The notes: generated from the sequence alone by a model not told the origin. 64,000 nt of DNA from Amyelois transitella (GCF_032362555.1 NC_083525.1:2651501-2715500), one strand, 5' to 3'. Shown: positions 26,536 to 39,000, counted from the first letter of the stretch. Made by a program: numbers and translations.

Positions 26536-27835
26536 TAGGAATGTGAAAAAAAAATCGATTATGGAAAAAATCGATTAAAAATCGATTTTTTTAAAGGAAA
26601 AATCGATTTTTACTCATGATTTTTTTTAAATTAATAATCGATTAAAAATCGATTTTTATAATCATACAATAAATGCACTCCAACATTACGTTTTTGTCTT
26701 CTGGCTTGGAGCCCGGAACGCGAACTGCCAAAGAATACTATCATAGCTCCATAATATTACATCAACGCCATCTGTGCATTCTTTCTGTGCTCTTAAAACA
26801 GTTTAGATGATTAATTTAATCAAACATTCTCGAGATGGAATTAGTCGATGAACAGTATTTTACCGACATTCGGTTGATATTTTATTCATTATTCGTTGCT
26901 GAAACTTCATTTTTCAAACTTGATTGTTAAAAACTTTAATTTGTGTTGATTTTATAAGAACTTTCTGTTTCTGTTGTTTATTTTTAATGAATAAATCTAT
27001 TGATATAATGTAGGAATGTGAAAAAAAAATCGATTATGGAAAAAATCGATTAAAAATCGATTTTTTTAAAGGAAAAATCGATTTTTACTCATGATTTTTT
27101 TTAAATTAATAATCGATTAAAAATCGATTTTTATAATCATACAATAAATGCACTCCAACATTACGTTTTTGTCTTCTGGCTTGGAGCCCGGAACGCGAAC
27201 TGCCAAAGAATACTATCATAGCTCCATAATATTACATCAACGCCATCTGTGCATTCTTTCTGTGCTCTTAAAACAGTTTAGATGATTAATTTAATCAAAC
27301 ATTCTCGAGATGGAATTAGTCGATGAACAGTATTTTACCGACATTCGGTTGATATTTTATTCATTATTCGTTGCTGAAACTTCATTTTTCAAACTTGATT
27401 GTTAAAAACTTTAATTTGTGTTGATTTTATAAGAACTTTCTGTTTCTGTTGTTTATTTTTAATGAATAAATCTATTGATATAATGTAAATGGCGTTTATT
27501 TTGACATAAATTGAAAAATTAGGAAAAAATCTATCAATATAATAAAATCGATTATTTTCTTAAGAAAAATCGATTATTTGTTAATCGATTTTTCATACTT
27601 AAAAAATAAATCGATTATATAAAAATCGATTTTTTATCAGCAATGTCACATCCCTAATATAATGTAAATGGCGTTTATTTTGACATAAATTGAAAAATTA
27701 GGAAAAAATCTATCAATATAATAAAATCGATTATTTTCTTAAGAAAAATCGATTATTTGTTAATCGATTTTTCATACTTAAAAAATAAATCGATTATATA
27801 AAAATCGATTTTTTATCAGCAATGTCACATCCCTA
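26536..27835. mobile_element. hAT-type non-autonomous element (outer copy, split by an identical inner copy)
   Basis: Terminal inverted repeats are TAGGAATGTGA on the left and TAGGGATGTGA (reverse complement of the right end), resembling hAT termini, and the element is flanked by an 8-bp duplication CACCTAAG. The outer copy is 26536-27010 plus 27665-27835, which sums to 646 bp; the inner copy occupies 27011-27656. No transposase ORF is present, so it must depend on a transposase encoded elsewhere. Both subterminal regions are packed with the palindrome AATCGATT followed by T-runs, possible binding sites. The two copies look identical where compared by eye, implying recent movement. It sits between the synthetase start and a divergent small ORF. 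Confidence 0.9.
27011..27656. mobile_element. Inner copy of the same hAT-type element, nested in its twin
   Basis: A complete 646-bp copy from TAGGAATGTG to CACATCCCTA, flanked by its own 8-bp duplication ATATAATG (27003-27010 and 27657-27664) of sequence belonging to the outer copy. Both copies have the same orientation and length. Confidence 0.9.
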
Positions 27836-27843
27836 CACCTAAG
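27836..27843. repeat. Right 8-bp target-site duplication of the hAT element
   Basis: CACCTAAG directly after the terminal CCCTA, matching 26528-26535. Confidence 0.9.
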
Positions 27844-27858
27844 GACTGACATAACCAA

Positions 27859-28041
27859 ATGACAGACAACCAGTTGATTGACGTTAACGAGATCCGGCAC
27901 CCACAAGCCCTGAAGCCGAAGCCAAAAGCCGTCGTGCCATATGAAGTGGATACTCTAGACTCCGTGCTCCGTACTAAGCTCTGTAGCTTGTTTTGGTCAC
28001 CAAAAAGATACCACTCGGCTTTTTTTCACGCTGGTTTTTAG
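27859..28041 (+). CDS. Small ORF of coding-like composition, function unknown
   Basis: 60 codons beginning MTDNQLIDVNEIRHPQ, preceded by an in-frame stop 9 nt upstream, with GC-rich coding-like codons in AT-rich surroundings. An AATAAA lies at 28184-28189. I do not recognise the protein. Without the hAT insertion its ATG would be about 185 bp from the start of the divergent asparaginyl-tRNA synthetase gene, the spacing of a shared promoter, so it may be a short gene, the first exon of a longer one (possible donor near 27985), or a remnant. Confidence 0.3.
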   Translation: MTDNQLIDVNEIRHPQALKPKPKAVVPYEVDTLDSVLRTKLCSLFWSPKRYHSAFFHAGF

Positions 28042-29003
28042 TGGAATCTAAGTGTCTATAGACAGACTATGTAGGTATATGCGTGTCCGTTTCTTGCTGT
28101 GTGCAGTTTTGAAATGTATAAGAGTGCGTGACTCAGTGTAAGCTAAAATTAATATCGATATCGATAAGGCTTTAATGGGTGGAAATAAAACATATATTTT
28201 ATTTCTGGCCACTTAGGGAATCATTCCCATGCATTAATACGCTAAAAAAATTCGATTTTTGTATATTAATTTAAGCTTGATTTCTACATTGTTCTTTCGG
28301 GTCAATAGTTGCATCAAGTTCTATATAATTTAAATTTTTGTTTGAATGAACAAGATACTGTAAAATATGACACAATTTTACTTTATAGTACGTCTTTCAC
28401 GCCAAATTTAATGATTGCAATATATTGCAATATGTATATGATTGCAAAGCGAAGTGCGGTCTAGACCGCCATGTTAGTCACCCGGTTTGTTTAATTAGAT
28501 ATGCAGGAAAAGTACTTACATGCTTAGGCTACTTCCGTAGGATAGTTCTTCAGTTACCTCCGTCCATTTATATTACGTCCATGGGTCACATGGTACCTAC
28601 GAAGAATTTGTATAGTTATTCTTTATCTTTGGTTTTCTCTCGTTTTTGAAAAGTATGATTTTAGATAATTTTTTTGGGACTTATGTATGTAGGTATATAA
28701 AAATGTTATTTTACATATTAGTTTTAGGCCAAAATACTAAATATTTCCATTTATTATTATAATAGCAACACACTAAAATGCTTGTTGTTGAATTGAAATC
28801 TTTTTACAATGGCAACAATACTTGTTTTCGCGAGAAAACCTTTGACGAGCATCGTGATTATATTTTGATTTTTGATTGAAAAATTATAATGTGAAGCGTT
28901 TCTTATTGTTTTTCTAATATATTGAACAGTTGTGTGAAGTTAAGATTTTAATGTTGTGCACAAGGAAATATCACAAGTGGAGCTGTTAAAGAGACTGCTT
29001 GCC
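28042..29003 (+). promoter_or_regulatory. Upstream region and 5' UTR of the SH2B gene
   Basis: AT-rich spacer with no convincing coding sequence. It holds an AATAAA at 28184-28189 and the leader just before the SH2B ATG. No core promoter element could be fixed with confidence. Confidence 0.3.
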
Positions 29004-32000
29004 ATGGCGGGTCCTTCGGACGGCGAGCCTGATGGCTGGGTGGATTTCTGCGAGCGTCAAGCCAGAACCGCCGCTCAGGACTTCGCCAAGGCATGCTTAC
29101 AATACTTACAAAACAACACAAATGACCACGTCGTACGCCCACCGGTCACAAACAAAGAATTTATGAAGAAATTCTGTGAATGTTTTTCCGAGCATTTTGA
29201 GTTTGAAATGGTAAAACTGAAGACCCTACATAAAGTGCCAAACGGAACACACACGGGTCACGACGAGAGTGATTATTCAGAGGATAATGATTCGCCGAAA
29301 ACGCAACACAAACCCTTTTTCAGGAGGTTATCGTTCAAGGGTCTCAGAAGAGGGAAAGGGTTGTTCCAAAAGCAGCATTCAGATGAAGTGGAACTATCAT
29401 CGAACTTGAACAAACACAACAAGACTAAATTAGCTAAAATTGTGGTAGAATGTAGGAAAGAAGGTTTGGTGAATTATTTAACACCCGAGAGTTTGGAGCA
29501 GCCAGGGAGCCCACAGAAGTGGGAGAAATGTAGATTAGCGCTAGTGAAGACTGTCGGCGGGTACATGTTGGAATTCTACTCGCCTCCAAAGTCACAGAAA
29601 CCGAGAAGTGGAGTGTTTTGTTTCTTAATATCAGAGGCTCGGGAAACCACCGATTTAGAGATGCCTGATCATGAAAATACTTTTGTATTGAAGGTAAAGC
29701 AAATTAAATATTTCTTTTGTGTTTTCTATTTATATTTATATTCATTACATTTAGAGTAACAAGCTTTTCATTGCTCAAGGAAAATATATTGTTGCCAATC
29801 CTACTATATTATGAATGCAAAAACTACTGAATCGATTATGATGAAATTTAGTATGTAGGTAGCTGAAGACCCAGAATTAATATATAGGCTACTTTTTATC
29901 CTGGAGTTCTCACGGGATTGATAGGGTTTTCATTTGGACGAAGTCGCGGGCGGCCTCTAGTGTTGTCATAATCTGTAATGTCTAAATAAAAAAATATTTT
30001 ATAATATTTATGCCAAATTGACTGAAAGCAATGGGCATGCACCCAGAGATTACTGATATTTATGTATTGATGTAAGTATCAAAGGATGGACGATTCAGTT
30101 TATATGACATCTACTATTGGTGAGGATCAGCCCCTGGCAAGCGCAACACCTTTTTTATCGCACGAAAAACTATCACTGTACAGTTTCACGTAATAACAAA
30201 AAGCAAAACAGTGATAGTTTTTTGTGATTAAACAATGCTACAGGGGCAGAACCAACAGCTTAACATATTTAACCAAAACTGTTAATTACTAGGCTATATC
30301 ACATAAACCTTAATGGGTGGGTAAACAATTTCAATTTCAAAAGCCTATATTGCTGACTTACAGATTTATAATTTATAATAACACATATACAGCAGTTATA
30401 ATAAAAACACATCAGTCTCCATCAGCATATCCTTTATACACAAAGGCCTCATTTAGATCTTTCCACTTTTTCCAGTCCCTTGTCAGCCTCATCCATAAGG
30501 CACCTGCCGTGTGTCGTATACTATCTGCCTAATGGGTATTATTATTATTATACTAGCTGTTCCGGCAAACGTTGTTTTGCCATAATATTTTTTAAGTAAT
30601 TTCTATGTTTAGGGAGGACAACCCTTAACACTTAGGGGTATGAAAAATAGATGTTAGCCGATTCTCAGACTTACTGAATATGCATGCAAAATTTGGTTAA
30701 AATCGGTAAAGCCGTTTCGGAGGAGTATGGAGACAAACATTGTGACACGAGAATTTTATATATAAGATATTATATTATATACTTTAAACACACTAGCAGC
30801 TCATTAAGCTGATGCGTGTGAATTTTGATGCTTGGAGATTTTTAAGGTTTGTCTAGCTGATTCTTAAAATAATTGACTGACGGACACTCGTAGGAAGCTT
30901 GTTGGGTATGCACCCAGTTGTAATTGATTTTTGTAATTTTAACAAATAATGGCACGTGAAATACACTGTCAATGCTTTTTCTATCTTAACTGTCTTTTCA
31001 CAGGCTGACAACAACATGGAATACGTAATAGAGGCAGAAGATGTTGATGATATGAAGTCTTGGCTGGCCACGATCAAGTACTGCATGCGGTCGCCTCCCA
31101 CCACGCAGCCCCCGCCCGATGCGCTCCCGGGGATGCCAGACCCTGCACCCCCGGACCTGCCTCCGAGACGGGACCTACCTGCAAGCTCTAGTAATCTTGA
31201 TTTAGCAACTGATACGCCAGAGGAGGCTGAATTAGGTATAATTTTTATATTTTTAAAGTTTTGTACTGATATTTTTATAAACACAAAGCAGAGCTAACAT
31301 TTAGAAGGAGAAGCACAGATACATACATACATAAAATCAAGCCTCTTTCCCGAGGGGTAGGCAGAGACTACATCTTTCCACTTGCCACAATCTCTGCATA
31401 CTTCCTTCACTTCATCCACATTCATAACTCTCTTCATGCAAGCTCGGCGGTTTCGTCGAGTACTCTTGACCTGAACCTTAATTTAAGCACAGATAATAAG
31501 CTGAAAAGAAAAACGATGATAAAAGGAGATGGTATGAAATAAAAACATTATAGCGCATATGCATCAAGGAACATCTAGTCATGCATCCCATGTCAGATAA
31601 TTATTCGGACATATAAATATACATATAATCTCGTCTATACCCCTTGCAGGTTAGACAGAGCAGTCTTTAAAAGGGTGATTGGCCATGTTCAGCTGTTTGG
31701 CTCAGTGATAGCATTGAGATTCAAATAATGATAGGTTGCTTGCCTATCGCCTAAAAGAGGAATCCCAAATTTCATGGGAAAAAGATAAAATGGTCCTATT
31801 CTTTTATTCTTATTATTCTGACATACTGCAAAATTTAATCAAAATTTAAGTCTAATTTGTAATATGTCATTACAACAACATTGTTTCAACACACTCAACA
31901 CTTCCAGGCTCAATAGCTGAGGAGTCGTGCGAGTCGTCCCGCGTGTCGCTCGCCGAGTGGCCGTGGTTCCACGGCACGCTGGCGCGCTCGGCGGCCACGG

Positions 32001-35000
32001 CGAGCGTGCTGGCGGGCGGCGCGGCGGCGCACGGCTGCTACCTGGTGCGCCAGAGCGAGACCAGGCGAGGGGAATACGTGCTGACTTTCAATTTCCAAGT
32101 GAGACACTTTTTTTTTTATACAAACACAGATTATGATACACCCCGAAACCGCTGAGCTTGTATGAGGAGAGTTATGAATGTGGATGGAGCGAAGGAAGTA
32201 TGCAGAAATCGTGGTAAGTGGAAAGAGGTAGTCTCTGCTTACCCCTCCGGGAAAGAGGCGTGATTTTATGTATGTGTGTATGTATGAGACACTTTTTTAC
32301 CGCCTTCGAAAATAAGGGAGGTTCTCTGTTTGTTTATGCGTGATTGTCTCGCCTTTCGCTGAACTGATTTTGATGCGTTTTATAGGAATGTGTTTGTTAC
32401 ACTTTGGAGAAGGTTATAGAAATTTAACTGACTTCAAAAGAGTAAGATATTGATTGAATATGGTTCTCTTTTCATAAATGTAATTATTATTTTGCACATT
32501 TTGACATGTACAATATTTGTGATTGCAGTTATGATATAGCAGGGATGATGCTAATGTTTTATTATTTAAGATTGTATCGGGCTACACTCAGTATATTTGT
32601 ATAATTTGAAATGCTAAGCTTTATTTAAGTTTTACGAATATGCAATACAGAATTCTACAAAAAATTCTACCTGTACAACTTTCTCCAAAATAGAGTTAAT
32701 TATTGATGATTACCAACCTCTAAAATTCAAGAAACTCAAAAGAGAAAAAGAATTCTAAAGAATAATGTTCTTTCCAGGGCCGAGCGAAACACCTCCGTAT
32801 GACGCTAAGCGAGACCGGCCAATGTCGAGTGCAACATCTTTGGTTTCCGAACGTTCACGACATGTTGGAGCACTTCCGGGCTCACCCCATACCGTTGGAG
32901 AGTGGAGGGGCGGCCGACGTCACACTCACCGAATACGTCGTCTGCCAAGACGGGAATAGGACGCAAGTGAGCCTATCAACAGTTGCATAGTTTTACAAGC
33001 TTTGGTTGTCAATATACATGCATTTAGTGTTCGTAAACACAGTCTCACTCTATACTTTAAAACTACAGAAGAGTTGTAAATGTTATAACTCACGGAATTC
33101 ATGGTTTTCTAAGATGGAAATAAGACTTAAATGAGCCTATCAACAGTTGCATAGTTTTACAAGCTTTGGTTGTCAATATACATGCATTTAGTGTCCGTAA
33201 ACACAGTATCATTCTATACTCTCAAACTATAGAAGAGTTGTAAATGTTATAACTCACGGAATTCATGGTTTTCTAAGATGGAAATAAGACTTAAATGAGC
33301 CTTTCAACAGTCGCATAGTTTTACAAGCTTTGGTTGTCAACACGTTAAATTAAGTGTATGAAAACATAGTCTCATTCTATAACTTTTGGACAGCAAAAAA
33401 CATTGTCTGTCACGGCGGAAATATTTGGTTTGCCTGTACAAGAATAGAACATAAGTGAGCCTATCAACAGTTACATAGTTTTGCAAGCTTCTGTTGTCAA
33501 TACATGAGGCATTTAGTGTCCGTAATCATAGTTTCATACTGTACTCACGTTAAAAGAGGTTAAAATCTTAAATTCATCAAAAACATGGTCTGCTAGGACG
33601 GAAATAAACCCAAGTTAGCCTATCAACAGTTAAATAGTTAATTTTTTGTTGTCAACACTTGATGCATTTAGTGTCTGTTAACAAAGTCGCACTTTATACT
33701 CACGAACAGCAAAGGGGCTACAAAGTTATTCTAAATAAGTGGTGGATGAAAATAACTCTCAAGTGAGGCAAGCATTAATTAAAAAGTCATTTTACAAGTT
33801 TTTGTTGTCATTATGCATTTAGTGTCCGTAACTATAGTCTCATTCTATTCTATATTTAATTTTATTGATCAGAAAACGGGCTGCTTTCTCGGGCTCTTTC
33901 GCCTGTCAGGATGAAAATAAGAAGCCAGTGAGCTGCTAACCTTAATTATAGTCATTTTACTAGCTTATTGTCCACATAAATGAATTTTATATATATCCCC
34001 TTCAAGGTAGGCACAGCCAAAGTCAGCCAAGTCTTGAAAGGACTAAAAGGCCGGTTCACTATGTATTTGAATTTTTGAATTCCACCATTAACCATGAATT
34101 TTATGTCTATCAGATAAGACGAAAGGAGGTCTATTGGTGTCATTATATATAATTAGGTCACAAGTGGACCTAGAATAATTATTTTAATGGCCTAATTATA
34201 ATTAGGCCTATCATCTTGTAGCATACATTTGATGTATGCAATAATCATCTCATACTTGCGGAGTAGAGTGTCTGCAAATTTCTAGGATGGTCAAGTCTAC
34301 CTTGCCTGTCATTATTGACCGTTTAAGAAGCTATTATTTAATCAACTGCCATATAAAATATTGTACAGTTAATGTCTATATAACTGTATATATGGCCTTG
34401 TTTTTAAACATTATTTAGATCTGATTAATTTTTAATCACATTGAATCTTGAAAGCGTTTATTATTAATTTATATGTTCTTATGAAGCATGTAATAAATAC
34501 TAATTTGTAAATATAAAGGCCATAAATATATTATTAAGACAATATTATATTGGGTCATGTTTTGTGTGTTTTGCCAATTATTTTCATAAAATATATCATT
34601 AATTATAATTGGCTATCAGTTTTATTTATGACAAGTGTAAATTATTAACAGTACATATAAAAAAAAATAACAAAAATCTTTCTGTCGGATCATTATTTTT
34701 TTATCATTTCCCCACCATCAAATTTGAAATTAGTTCTTATTCGAACTAAAAAGAGTACACCGCAATTTAGAGGTTACTTCAAGTAAAGATTTTATCATGT
34801 TATTAGAAATAGCACATTTTAATGTAGTTTGTGTTAATCATTAGTCCCAATCCATTGCATTTGATTGTATATGTATTTATATATTTCTAGATATTTTGGT
34901 ATGTTTACTTAGATTACCAATTATATTTGGTATAAAGTTTACATCGATTCGGTATCAGATTTACCTATAATGTATACCCAAGTGGTAAAGTTTAAACCTC

Positions 35001-36042
35001 GATCAGAAAATGGCGACCGGTACTTACGGATTAACGAGCCTTTCGAAGTACCGAGTCGTTTTTCTAACTGAAAAGTGATGTGAGCCTGAAACTGTCATTT
35101 ATTAAAAATAAACAATGTAGAATGCTCATGATTTGAACCCGGGTTTGCTTTCGGATCGATAAACAAACTCTTTAACCACGGTGGGAGCTATATGTAAGTG
35201 GTATCAAGTGTAAAACAGGCTTTATTTGAAACATGGCAACACTGAAGTAAAAATGTTGATACATTTAATAATGCCATGTCTAAATATATTTTAAGGAACT
35301 ATTTATTAGTTATTTAGTCATTGATACGGACTGTTAATGTAATAGGTACTAACGTTTCTTAATGCCCGGTTTTTTATTTTGCACATCGTGATCATATGCT
35401 TCTTTTTTGTTGGGCTTATATGTAAGACTGAGATAACGCTCTACAAAAATGTCAGTCTTTTTCATGTGTAAAATAAACGGCCGAGTATTGATTTTAGTAT
35501 ATTGTTCACGTTTTGAAGTGACACCATGTTCTTCCGAGCTTTAAAAGTAATATTGGTTGTAAATTTTATTACTTTATTAAATTTATTCTGTGGAATGGCT
35601 TTGTGTTTTTTTTATTTGCTCTGTATGTTTTTTTTTTCTTCGTTTGTGCCTGTCTTTTGTATGCACCTTCATTTTTGGTAAGTTTTTGTATCACTTATTT
35701 GTTTGCTTTTTAGTGTTATAAGCTTTCATTTTACATTGAGTAGTGTTATTAGAACTAATAAAAAGTACGTTTCGGATTTTTACATGTAAATTACAATAAA
35801 TATGAGACTAATTTTAAAGCCCATACAATATCGATGAGTTAGTTAAAAAATAAATGAAATAGCTATTGGCTTGCCTTGTCATTTTATGTAAAAATACACT
35901 AATTTTAATACTTTTTTTTCAGCTTGGTGTAACCCATGGGAGCGACGTGCGTATGCGCAGAGCTGAACTAGAAGCCCTATTGGTCGCGAGTGGCGCCCAT
36001 CACGACATACGAGCAGTGGATAATCAGTACAGTTTCGTCTAA
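29004..36042 (+). CDS. SH2B adaptor protein (Lnk homolog)
   Basis: Adaptor that couples receptor and JAK tyrosine kinases to downstream signalling; in flies the single homolog, Lnk, acts in insulin signalling (family knowledge). Exons 29004-29693, 31004-31235, 31908-32098, 32778-32966, 35923-36042 give 473 residues with agreeing phases. In order: the N-terminal dimerisation domain ([16 protein letters not shown]), a PH domain spanning exons 1-2 ([14 protein letters not shown] to [15 protein letters not shown]), a proline-rich linker ([12 protein letters not shown]), and an SH2 domain in exons 3-4 ([44 protein letters not shown]). The C-terminus [10 protein letters not shown] matches the APS-type Cbl-binding motif RA(V/I)xNQY(S/T). 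The ATG has a strong context (GCCATGG) and no ATG precedes it in frame nearby. Intron 4 holds a tandem repeat. Confidence 0.95.
29798..29961 (+). repeat. Family E dispersed repeat
   Basis: Ends GACGAAGTCGCGGGCGGCCT followed by CTAGT; in SH2B intron 1. Confidence 0.5.
30552..30775. repeat. Dispersed repeat in SH2B intron 1
   Basis: Begins CTAGCTGTTCCGGCAAACGT and ends with GTGACACGAGAATTTTATAT; resembles a common lepidopteran interspersed repeat from memory only. Confidence 0.4.
31318..31476 (-). mobile_element. Family B 3' end
   Basis: CATA tail, then reverse family B through CTCGGCGGTTTCG to ACTCTTGACCTGAAC; SH2B intron 2. Confidence 0.7.
31615..31806 (-). repeat. Family A copy, degenerate
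   Basis: Diverged reverse family A from a CTCGTCTATACCCCTTGCAG phrase to TGGTCCTATTC; lacks the 5' terminus. Confidence 0.5.
32138..32287 (+). mobile_element. Family B 3' end
   Basis: GAAACCGCTGAGCTTG to GAGGCGTGATTTTATGTATG tail; SH2B intron 3, 40 bp past the exon 3 donor. Confidence 0.7.
32966..33960 (+). repeat. Diverged tandem repeat in SH2B intron 4 derived from the exon 4/intron border
   Basis: Seven copies of the boundary phrase AGTGAGCCTATCAACAGTT or variants recur at about 32971, 33134, 33299, 33459, 33618, 33768 and 33932, spacing 150-165 bp. The first copy is the real exon 4 end and donor; the phrase before each later copy (for example 33595-33615) resembles the exon end GACGGGAATAGGACGCAA. 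Copies 2 and 3 are the most alike. Confidence 0.85.
35130..35205 (-). repeat. tRNA-like SINE head
   Basis: On the - strand, A-box-like TGGTTAAAGAG and B-box-like GGGTTCAAATC are correctly ordered, but no complete cloverleaf is seen. Confidence 0.3.
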
Positions 36043-39000
36043 TACCTACTGAAAGGTAAAGCAAAGTCGTTGATAGTTCAGGGAAGCTGCGTCGACCAAT
36101 CACAATGTTGCGTTCTTTCCGGAAGTAACGTGATTGGTCGATTATGCACGGTGTATTGTATCTGTTTACTTAAATGTCAAGAAAAGGTGTAAATGGGTCG
36201 TTTGAAGTAGTTAGGAATATCATAAAATTGTGCATTGGGTTAAAAATATATACCAAAATATAGGCTTAAGTATTTAATAAGGAATCATAATGTTTTGAAT
36301 ACTATATCATGTGAAAGGGTCTCGATTAATTTTTAACGAAATGAAGAAAAATACGGTAACCTCACCATGATGAATAAACTTAAAGTGAAAGAGTTTTACG
36401 TGACAGATTTTCACCACGCGAATAAGTTTATGAAATGCCTTGTCCCGATGCTTTTTTAGCGCACTGCAGTAAATATATAAGAAATAAGTGTTCAAATATA
36501 TAACAAACAATAATTAAAAAGTGATATTAACCTCCAAAATATCTTTCCTACTTTGTCTATATACTGTTCCATCGAATGACCGTGTTCATTCATCTGTAAT
36601 TTGTGTTTAAATACATAATTATTATAGTTAGTTTTTGAGCTACTTAAAAGAAGGTATACCTGGAAACCAAGTGACTTGATTCATTCGGCCAGTGATATCG
36701 TAACACGAATGCTTATTACCCTGATTGGTGGAATGAAATAGTCACCTATCACAAACAGATACGTCATTTCATCCGAGCTCTTCACCGATGCCGATTTCTT
36801 TTCAAGTATTGTAAGTGTGTTATGTTGAATTGAATGTTTAATGTCTATAGGTATTCCTTAATTTACTGTAAGAGCTAGGTTATGATTTGTATTTATTGCA
36901 AAAAGTAGAATTTAGCAACATTATGATTATAGGAAGTATGTTTATATGCTAATTGAAGATCGTAATATCATTTCTAAGGTGGGTTAGTGTTATATTATTT
37001 ATCTGTTTTATTGGTAATCAAACTGGGCTCGATAGTAAGGTTAGGTTATTCTGCGAATCAGGTTCTGAAGTACTGGTAGTTTTCGGAACGAATTTTTGGC
37101 GTGATATTTATGCATGAAAGTACTAATCGTTGAACTTGTTCCCAAAAATACTAATTATTTGAGACCTGATTTCGTGTGAGCAGACGCAATACCTGTACTC
37201 ATCTTGTAATTAACTGCTATGTTAGATAAGTCACAATATAGTATATTAAAAAAATTAATGATTTTAATTGGAGACTGTAAAATACATATTGATTTGGTGA
37301 TTCGGTTTGGGAAAAAAATATTTTATTAGAACCAGAAGAAATTGGAGAATTTAGGAAGCCGGCTTGCAGCCCTTGGAATTAAGTTAAGTGAAATCTTGCC
37401 TTTGCTGGGCCCTATGGCATTCTTACATTTAATTTTTTGCTTAGGAAATTGTTTGTAGTGCAATAAATTGTGTCTAGTATTAATTAATATCGTAAAATCA
37501 TTATGGGTAAAGGCATAGCCAAATTGTAATGTTAAGCTTCGTACGTACCTAGTTTATTATGCTAAAAATCTTGTGTAGATCCTGTAAGGTTTGGGAAACA
37601 AGATGTACTTACGTTTGTTTGTATCATTAGTTGATCGAAGTTATAAAAGTTCAGGCAATATAGGTTATATTGCAATGTATATGTTTGGCGACCGGTACTG
37701 CTCTGGCCTTGGTTGGTACCGGTCGTATAAATTACAAAATGGACCGGTACGAGGGGGTATTTTCACGAAATGACTACGTCAATACGCCCTTTTATACGGC
37801 GCGATGTGTATCTACCTCAATTGGTACCGGTACCGGTATGTTACATATAGGGTTGATTCACACTTGAGAGCATCAACTGTTCTTATCACCGCCGTGATAA
37901 TTGGTTTAAGGCTAATAAAGTAAGTCGAACAGAGCTTGGCTTCTTCAAAATAAGATCTGGAACTTGCGAGAATGATTGGTAAATTTTATTTTTGATCTAA
38001 ATAGTTCCAGATCTTTCGCCGACTCTCACTTATCCACTTACGTGTGTTTTGACCCTAAAGCGAACAGTTTTAATTATTCCGTTACTTTTAAGATGGTACT
38101 GAGATTCACCAATATTATATTAAACAGGTATACAGTATTACATGGAAAACATTAGAGAAATAATAAAAGAAACTAAGTTTCGTGCTACTAGTGCTCTGAT
38201 AGGGTTATTTTGTGTCTAGTCAAACATAGTTAGCAGAATAGAAATGAGAGCGTTGTAATTCCCAAGTTAATTTAGTATCTAAATACTTCTTTATTTAAAG
38301 CTAGATAATGTTAAACTAATAACATACGCTAGCACTTCTGGCAGCAAAAAAATAATGAATTCCAAGGCCGTTTGGCCTATTGGCGGTTCGACGACATAAT
38401 CTTTCATCATCGGTAACTTCGTTAGACAAATCTAATTGTCGTTTCGTCGACAGAAAAAAAAGAGTCAAAAACTCCAATGAAAAAATAACATCCTTTTACT
38501 ACTTCTTGTAAGTTTTAGAAGATATTTACAGCGAGATTTTAAAATGAAACAGGTATTTTGATGTTCTTCTAGGAAATGAAAATGCTCAAATCTTATCTCA
38601 ATAACATTTTTGGTAGTGGAGTTTGGTAATCAAATACTTTAAAGACCGATTTTTTTTATGTTCTTGGGAATTTAGCTTAAAATTAGTTGCATCATAACAC
38701 CTGAATATTCAAAGTATAATTTATTCTCTCCAAACTACTGAGTGTGAGCACTGGTGACTTGTTATACTGGTCATCCAAAACCTTCTACAGGCACCGAAAT
38801 ACTTTTAAGAATTTATGAACATAAGAAATCTTATGGAGCAAATCAACAATTATTATCCAGACATCCCTAAAATTGATTCAGAGACAGAATCAATTAGTGA
38901 TATTTTTGTGTTTGAATATTCGGGTGCATTTCGACTTAAATTTTAGACTAAAATTGAATGAGAAGGAAAAGGTAAGGATATATATGCTTCATTGTAAGCC

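Noticed and set aside
26536-27835. Simple tandem duplications of 475 bp and 179 bp
   Set aside because: Separate 8-bp duplications at both pairs of ends and exact 646-bp totals fit nested insertion better.
35130-35205. Functional tRNA gene on the - strand
   Set aside because: A- and B-box-like motifs are present but no acceptor stem or full cloverleaf can be drawn; kept only as a SINE-like head.
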